Shown one piece after another: positions 31,040 to 36,524 of a DNA stretch of 36,524 bases. The stretch comes from an uncultured Clostridia bacterium. Lineage in GTDB: Bacteria > Bacillota > Clostridia > Christensenellales > Pumilibacteraceae. The position numbers and the translations under genes were made by a program. Under the pieces are notes generated by a model that made no database searches, was not told where the DNA came from, and saw only the letters and a list, made by a program, of their open reading frames with translations. The stretch's first letter is position 1; the number at the start of each line of letters is the position of its first letter. The stretch spans positions 1 through 36,524 of the forward strand of contig CAKQDN010000019.1 in NCBI GenBank assembly GCA_934229275.1, in the 5' to 3' direction.

Positions 31040-34000
31040 ATGACGATAAAGGAGAAAAAGGTGAGAAAAAAGTTTTTCGTCGCGATCGCGATGCTTGCGC
31101 TCGTCGTTTCGCTCGCAACTATGTTTGCCGCGTGCTTCCTTAATGATAACGAGCAGAAAATCTATTCCGTCACCGTAGAACGGCGCGACGGCGGCAACGT
31201 TGCATACACGTGTCCCGATAGCAACATAGTGTACGGCAGCAAAATTTACGTTACGGTAACGCCCGACGAGCATTACGAAATCGTCGATTTTTTCGTAAAC
31301 GGCGAGAAAAAACTGCTCGATTCGAGCGGTAAATACGTCCACACGATCGACGGCAAAGACGTAGTTTTGGAGGCGACTTTCCGCGAAACGGAGTATAACT
31401 ACGCCGCCGTGATAAAAGGCGACGGCAAAGGCGGATGCGCGTCGTTCGGAGATAAAAACGGCGAAGTCGTGCCGTTTTCGGTCGTTGCGGACGAACACTA
31501 CGAGATAAAATCGCTCTATCTCGACGGAAAAGAAATCGAACTTGATAAAAATAAAAGAACTGTGCGCTTTGATTCGACCGTCACGGCGTTTTCTCACCAT
31601 ATTCTCGAAGTCGAGTTTTCGCCCGTTCGCTACTCGATAACTATAAACGACCCGATCGGCGCGACCGTTTCCGATAAAACCGACGCGACGTTCGGCGAAA
31701 AAGTAAAGATTACCGTAACTCTTCCCGAGGACGGCAAACTGATTTCTCTTAAAATAAACGGCGAAGAAATCGCGGAAAACGGCAAAACCGAATACGAAAT
31801 AACCGTTTCGGGCGACGTGAATGTCGACGCAGAAATCGACTGCCGCAAATTCACCGTCACGGCATACGGCGACGAGGGCGTCGAAAGCATTTCGTTAAGC
31901 CGTGAACAAGTGCCGGTCGGCGGAAGCGTCACGGTAACGGCAGTGCCGGCAAAAGGATATAAAATCGCGTATGCCTACGTCGGTAAAGAAAAACGCGAAA
32001 CGACCGACGGCTCGATAACCATCGAAAACGTGACCGAAAACATCTCCGTTTCGTTCGTCGGCGAGAAAAAACGCCTTACCGTCAAGAGCGGAAGCGGCGA
32101 GGGCGGAACGCTTTCCTCGTCCAAACAGACCTTTTTCTACGGCGACGAGATCATACTGTATGTAACGCCGCAAAAGGGCTATAAACTGCGTTCCCTCACG
32201 GTAAACGGGAAAGAAGTAACCGTAGAGGGCGGCAGCGCGAAATTGAGCGGCTACGACAGCGACGTCGACGCTTTCGCGACTTTCGAAAAAGCAGTCTATT
32301 CCGTGTCGGTCGCAAGAGGCGAAGGCGGCACGATAACCGCCGATAAAACGCTGTACGGCATCGGCGACGTCGTCGAGTTTACCGTTTCCGCCGAGCGCGG
32401 CTATAAACTCAAACGCCTGCTTATAAACGGTCGCACTGTAACCGTTACCGACGGCAAATACGCTCTTTCCGGCGACTTCGCCGAAAATATCAGCGCATAC
32501 GCCGAATTCGAAAAAATAGTCTATTCGGTAAAAACGAGCGTGTCGGGAAGCGGCAACGCTTCGTGCGATAAAGCAACCTATACTGTAGGCGAAGAAATCA
32601 CGCTTTCGTATTCCGGCGACGAAGGAACGGAAGTCCGTATCTATGTAAACGGCGTCGAAAAAACAGCCGAAAACGGCAAACTCATACTGAAAGACTACGC
32701 CGAAAATCTCGAAATAAAAGTCGAGTTCTCGGCAAAAAGATATTCCGTTTCCGTAACTTCGAACGAGGGCGGAACGGTCGCCGTTTCTCCGAAAGACCGC
32801 GTGCTTCACGGCGGCACTCTGACAGTCACCGCCATGCTCGAAATCGGCTACGAAGTGCGTAAAATAACCGTGAACGGCTCGGCTACGACCATGCAAAACA
32901 ACCGCCTTGTCCTCGAAAACGTAACCGAAAATCTCGATATCGCCGTAACTTTCGCAAAAATCGAACATGCTTTGATAATCGAAAAATGCGTCGGAGGAAA
33001 AATAGTCGCGGATAAAGAAAAGTTCGTTTCGGGCGATACGATCTCTGTCGAATTCGTGCCGGATAGCGGCTATAAATTCGACTCGGCGTTTGTCGGCGGA
33101 CTTAACGTTACCGATAAAGTCACGGACGGCAAACTCACTCTTTCCGCCGGCAATTCCGATATAAGAATATCCGCGGCTTTCGTGTCGGCAGGCGCAAAAG
33201 AATACGCGCTTTCCTCGTCGCTGAACGCAAAATACGGCAAAGTCGTGTTCAAGTCGGAAACGGTTAAAGAAGGCGGCACTGCCGTTTTCGCGGTTAAAAT
33301 GAACGAGGGCTACAAAGCGGACGAAGTTTCCGCGGGCGGCAAAATTCTTTCGGAGCAAAACGGCGTCTACTATGTCTACGACGTCGATAGCGACCTTATA
33401 GTAAACGTAAAATGGTCGCTCGTAAATTATACGTTGACCGTTTTAGAATCCGAGCACGTCACCGTAAACGCTCCGAAAACCTACACGATAGAGGACGAAG
33501 TGAAAATAACCGCGGTTGCCGAGAAAGGCTACGTCGTAGCGAACGTGTCGGTCGGCGGCAAAACGTTTACGCCGGGCGCAAACGGAACGATAGTCTATAC
33601 CGGCTTTGGCGACGCGACGGTTTCGGCGCAAGCAGAGGAAGGTCGCTATAAAGTAACGCTCAAACAAAACCCGAACGCGACGTTGACGCTTTCCGACGCT
33701 ATCGGCGGAATAAGCAAACCCGTAACGCTTTCGGCGTACGCAGCCGATCACTATCGCATAGTTGCCGTCGTGATTAACGGCAAGCGCATCGATTTCGACG
33801 GCGGAACGTATGAAATAACCGGCATCCGCGAGCAAACAGAAGTCGAAGTTATAACCGACTATATTTATTACTCGATCCGCATAATCAATTATTTCGACAG
33901 TGATCTCTCGGTTTCCGGCGGCGAAGTAACTGCGGACAAAACGACCTACACGATTGCCGACACAGTAAACTTCACGCTCACCGAAAAAGCGGGCGCGCAC

Positions 34001-36524
34001 CTGTCCTCCGTGACTATCAACTACACGACCGATATAACGAGCGAATTCGTCGGCAAAAAGTATGCTTATCGCGGAAGCGGAAACGTTACGATAATAGCCA
34101 ACTTCGAAACCGATAAAACGGGAATAGTCGGCTTTGCGATCGACGCCGACACGAACGCGAAAGTGGCGGGCGCGGACGTTACGATAACCGATATTAACGG
34201 CTCGCTCGTCAAAAAACTCGTAACGAATTCTTTCGGCAGATTCTCCGCGGAAGTCGCAAACGGCGAATATCTCGTAACCGTTTCGGCAAGCGGCTATCAG
34301 TACGGTCAGACCGTGAAAGTAAGCGGAAAAAATCAGACCGTGACGGCAAACGTGCTGCTTAAAAAGACGCAGTTCGACGACGAGAAAAATCTCTCGAACG
34401 CGAAATTCGGCTACGACTTTGCCTCGGACGGCGAAAGCGTCACGATCGACGGCAACACGGAAAGTCTTACGTTCAAAACGAACGGCAGCAAAACGTTTGC
34501 CGCATCGTTCAGAGCCGAAAATCTCGGCGATCCGAACGACGCAAGCCGCGAACCGGAGCCCGGCATCGGAATAGTCGTTTCCGACGGCAAAAACACCTTC
34601 GAATGTCAGTTTTACAGAAATTCGGCAAGAATAATCATAAACGGCGACTGGTCAAAGATCGTTCACGGAAAAACCATGTCGTTCTACAACATGAATAACG
34701 CGGGCGCAAAGCAGGAGTTTATGTTCGTTAAAAGCGGCGACACCGTTGCTTTCTACGCAAAAAACAAATCGGGCGTATACGAACTCATCCTCGCTCATTC
34801 CGACGAGAGCCTGATTCGCGCACACACATATACTTATCGCGTTTCGCGCCTTAACGCAACCAAAAATCTCGATATCAATCTTTCCGCGCTTAAAACTTAC
34901 GACAGCATCGCTGGACTTTCTGCGGTTTGCTCGAGCCTCGAAACGAGCGCGACGAGCGGCGGAGCGGTTGTGGCGGACGGCAGCGACGAAGGCTATTTAA
35001 GAGGAAAACAATACCGCGTCTACGGCATCCCGAACAGCGGAAAACGACTTGTTTCCGTGACTGTTGACGACGTAGAAGTTCCGTTCACGTCCGACGGCTC
35101 GTGCGGCTATGTTACCGTAACGGCAGGCGTAAACAAAAAAGTTTCCGCGACTTTCGAGGACGAAATTTACACCGACGGCATCTCCGACAGCAATCACGTC
35201 TACGACAAAACGCTGTTCTATCGCAACGACCTTATAACCGACGGCGCGGATCCGGGCGTGATGTACGTTTCCGAAGAGGAAGACCCCGTGTACGGCGGCT
35301 GGTTCTACATGACCGTCACCGGCGACGTCGGCTACTGGAAAGTATGGGAAGACGGGCAACTTTATCGTTCGACCGCGTTCCGTTGCTACCGTTCCAAGAA
35401 TCTTTCCGACTGGGAAATGGTCGGCGCGGTAAACGGCTATTCGCTTATCATCAAGCCCGACGAATGGGCGTGGGACTGCGACTGGGCGCCCGAAATGATG
35501 CGCGATAAAAAGACCGGCAAATACTTCCTGTATTTCAGTTCGCGCAGTCAGAAAGGTAACGGCGAAAACTATTCCGGATCGGATAAAACTTCTCTCAGCG
35601 GTTCCGGTAAGTGGGATCGCTTGTACCTCGGTATAGCGATGTCCGATACGCCCGTCGGACCCTACAGGCTCGTTTCCGCGCTCGACTACAACAAAGCGAA
35701 CGGAGTCGCAAACAAAAACACCAACGCAAACGGCGAGTATATCGACGGCAATATCGTCCCGATAAACTTTGCCAAAAATATCCCGGCGATCAAAAACAAA
35801 GGCTACGATTTCTGGCCGGCAATCGACGTCAGCCCGTTCATTGACGAGGACGGCACGCTGTACCTGTATTTCTCGCAGCATATGAGTTCGGCAAGTTACG
35901 GCAACAGCATATGGGTCATGAGAATGAAGGACATGATAACGCCCGACTATTCCACCATGCGCATGGTATCGCTACCCGGCTACACCGACGTCACGAGCGT
36001 TGGAAAAGGCGACGACATCTACTTCAATTCGGGCAACATCGATTTCGGAAGAAAATACGGTTTTACGAGATATTCGTACGACGGAGATAAATACGGCAAC
36101 GGAATAAACGAAGGCGTCAACGTGATAAAAGACTATTCGTCCGGCAAGTACTTCTTAACGTACAGTCCGTTCGGCTACGGCTCGAGAAGATATTCGATAA
36201 TGCAGTCGGTTTCCGACAGTCCGTTCGGACCGTTCCACAAACTGGATGCAGGCGTGGCAAACCCCGTTCTCGGAATTTACAATACGAACGATAATATCGA
36301 TTACGGCATGAGTAAAGACCTTTCGGCTTCTATCGACTATATCGCAGGCACGGGACATCACTGCTTCGTGCGTGCCGGCAACGAACTTTTCGCCGTCTAC
36401 CACGCGTTCATGAATCCGGTAAGCAATTATGGAGAGAAGAATGCTTTCATGGGAAGAAGAATAGCCGCCGATCGCATATTCTTTACGTATAACGAAAAAG
36501 TCGGGCATAACGTTTTATACGGAA
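31040..36524 (+). CDS. Giant repeat-rich surface lipoprotein with C-terminal GH43 glycosidase domain (partial)
   Basis: The frame stays open to the window edge: at least 1,828 residues, 3' end missing. A basic N-terminus and hydrophobic stretch end in a lipobox-like ATMFAAC (Cys about 34), so it is probably a surface lipoprotein. Thirteen repeats of about 75 residues follow (about 41-1025), each of the form YSVxV...GG...YGDxVxxTxxxxxGYKxxxLxxNG, like divergent InlB B-repeats. Then come a carboxypeptidase-regulatory-like beta domain (about 1028-1110, GADVTITDINGSL), a ConA-like region (about 1115-1300) and one more repeat-like unit. Last is a GH43 five-bladed propeller, with likely base Asp1404 (GADPGVMYV), Asp1596 (AIDVSPF) and acid Glu1691 (NEGVNV), plus WAPEM and GTGHH. 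GH43 enzymes usually cut arabinan or xylan. ATG 31040 and GTG 31061 both have AAGGAG sites. Confidence 0.9.
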   Translation, partial: MTIKEKKVRKKFFVAIAMLALVVSLATMFAACFLNDNEQKIYSVTVERRDGGNVAYTCPDSNIVYGSKIYVTVTPDEHYEIVDFFVNGEKKLLDSSGKYVHTIDGKDVVLEATFRETEYNYAAVIKGDGKGGCASFGDKNGEVVPFSVVADEHYEIKSLYLDGKEIELDKNKRTVRFDSTVTAFSHHILEVEFSPVRYSITINDPIGATVSDKTDATFGEKVKITVTLPEDGKLISLKINGEEIAENGKTEYEITVSGDVNVDAEIDCRKFTVTAYGDEGVESISLSREQVPVGGSVTVTAVPAKGYKIAYAYVGKEKRETTDGSITIENVTENISVSFVGEKKRLTVKSGSGEGGTLSSSKQTFFYGDEIILYVTPQKGYKLRSLTVNGKEVTVEGGSAKLSGYDSDVDAFATFEKAVYSVSVARGEGGTITADKTLYGIGDVVEFTVSAERGYKLKRLLINGRTVTVTDGKYALSGDFAENISAYAEFEKIVYSVKTSVSGSGNASCDKATYTVGEEITLSYSGDEGTEVRIYVNGVEKTAENGKLILKDYAENLEIKVEFSAKRYSVSVTSNEGGTVAVSPKDRVLHGGTLTVTAMLEIGYEVRKITVNGSATTMQNNRLVLENVTENLDIAVTFAKIEHALIIEKCVGGKIVADKEKFVSGDTISVEFVPDSGYKFDSAFVGGLNVTDKVTDGKLTLSAGNSDIRISAAFVSAGAKEYALSSSLNAKYGKVVFKSETVKEGGTAVFAVKMNEGYKADEVSAGGKILSEQNGVYYVYDVDSDLIVNVKWSLVNYTLTVLESEHVTVNAPKTYTIEDEVKITAVAEKGYVVANVSVGGKTFTPGANGTIVYTGFGDATVSAQAEEGRYKVTLKQNPNATLTLSDAIGGISKPVTLSAYAADHYRIVAVVINGKRIDFDGGTYEITGIREQTEVEVITDYIYYSIRIINYFDSDLSVSGGEVTADKTTYTIADTVNFTLTEKAGAHLSSVTINYTTDITSEFVGKKYAYRGSGNVTIIANFETDKTGIVGFAIDADTNAKVAGADVTITDINGSLVKKLVTNSFGRFSAEVANGEYLVTVSASGYQYGQTVKVSGKNQTVTANVLLKKTQFDDEKNLSNAKFGYDFASDGESVTIDGNTESLTFKTNGSKTFAASFRAENLGDPNDASREPEPGIGIVVSDGKNTFECQFYRNSARIIINGDWSKIVHGKTMSFYNMNNAGAKQEFMFVKSGDTVAFYAKNKSGVYELILAHSDESLIRAHTYTYRVSRLNATKNLDINLSALKTYDSIAGLSAVCSSLETSATSGGAVVADGSDEGYLRGKQYRVYGIPNSGKRLVSVTVDDVEVPFTSDGSCGYVTVTAGVNKKVSATFEDEIYTDGISDSNHVYDKTLFYRNDLITDGADPGVMYVSEEEDPVYGGWFYMTVTGDVGYWKVWEDGQLYRSTAFRCYRSKNLSDWEMVGAVNGYSLIIKPDEWAWDCDWAPEMMRDKKTGKYFLYFSSRSQKGNGENYSGSDKTSLSGSGKWDRLYLGIAMSDTPVGPYRLVSALDYNKANGVANKNTNANGEYIDGNIVPINFAKNIPAIKNKGYDFWPAIDVSPFIDEDGTLYLYFSQHMSSASYGNSIWVMRMKDMITPDYSTMRMVSLPGYTDVTSVGKGDDIYFNSGNIDFGRKYGFTRYSYDGDKYGNGINEGVNVIKDYSSGKYFLTYSPFGYGSRRYSIMQSVSDSPFGPFHKLDAGVANPVLGIYNTNDNIDYGMSKDLSASIDYIAGTGHHCFVRAGNELFAVYHAFMNPVSNYGEKNAFMGRRIAADRIFFTYNEKVGHNVLYG

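Noticed and set aside
31895..33358. A 487-codon minus-strand open frame opposite the repeat lipoprotein
   Set aside because: The plus frame encodes a coherent repeat protein. The minus frame has shadow-type composition and no start signals.
31160..34110. DNA-level tandem repeats inside the giant lipoprotein gene
   Set aside because: The repeats are visible as protein units but too diverged in nucleotide sequence to be a slippage-prone or recently expanded array.

Overview
The window looks like chromosomal DNA of an anaerobic Clostridia-type Firmicute, probably an uncultured gut lineage. The evidence is a large SRP RNA with an Alu domain, HprK, PepV, class-2 GalT, ECF transporter genes in the order ecfA1-ecfA2-ecfT-truA, a preQ1-I riboswitch in front of queT, and near-consensus sigma-A promoters (TTGACA-17-TATAAT type) before many transcription units. 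G+C is moderate. I see no phage, plasmid, transposon, CRISPR or tRNA genes. The taxon is an inference; a repeat-rich GH43 lipoprotein also fits a polysaccharide-degrading gut bacterium.

Layout. 1-2500: the tail of an unknown CDS, then an AraC-type regulator (minus) divergent from galM. 2500-6920: a lipoprotein with DUF4349, a membrane-anchored trypsin-like protease, queH and uvrC in one tightly packed run. 6900-10080: a Cof-type HAD phosphatase, hprK and a glycerol-1-phosphate dehydrogenase. 10100-16840: the SRP RNA gene, then ileS (type-2-like), an rRNA-type methyltransferase, an RluA-family pseudouridine synthase and galT. 16840-21400: an M18 aminopeptidase converging on dipeptidase pepV, which is divergent from gltX through overlapping promoters.

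21400-23190: a repeat-like intergenic stretch, then (minus) an operon of preQ1 riboswitch, queT and a RimK-like ATP-grasp ligase. 23200-25040: a strong promoter driving a short C-rich candidate small RNA, then a MATE efflux pump with its own promoter. 25040-26770: an AraC regulator and a solitary ParA (minus). 26800-30100: ecfA1, ecfA2, ecfT and truA. 30100-end: an MBL-fold hydrolase and a giant surface lipoprotein (at least 1,828 residues, cut by the window edge) with 13 divergent InlB-type repeats, a carboxypeptidase-regulatory-like domain, a ConA-like region and a C-terminal GH43 domain.

Connections. QueT (precursor uptake), QueH (last step of queuosine synthesis) and the ECF energising module could work together in queuosine salvage. 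galM and galT supply two Leloir-pathway steps, but no galK is present. The most unusual observations are the unassigned small RNA, the RimK-like ligase translationally coupled to queT under a preQ1 riboswitch, two genes whose promoters predict leaderless mRNAs, overlapping divergent pepV/gltX promoters, and the giant GH43 lipoprotein.
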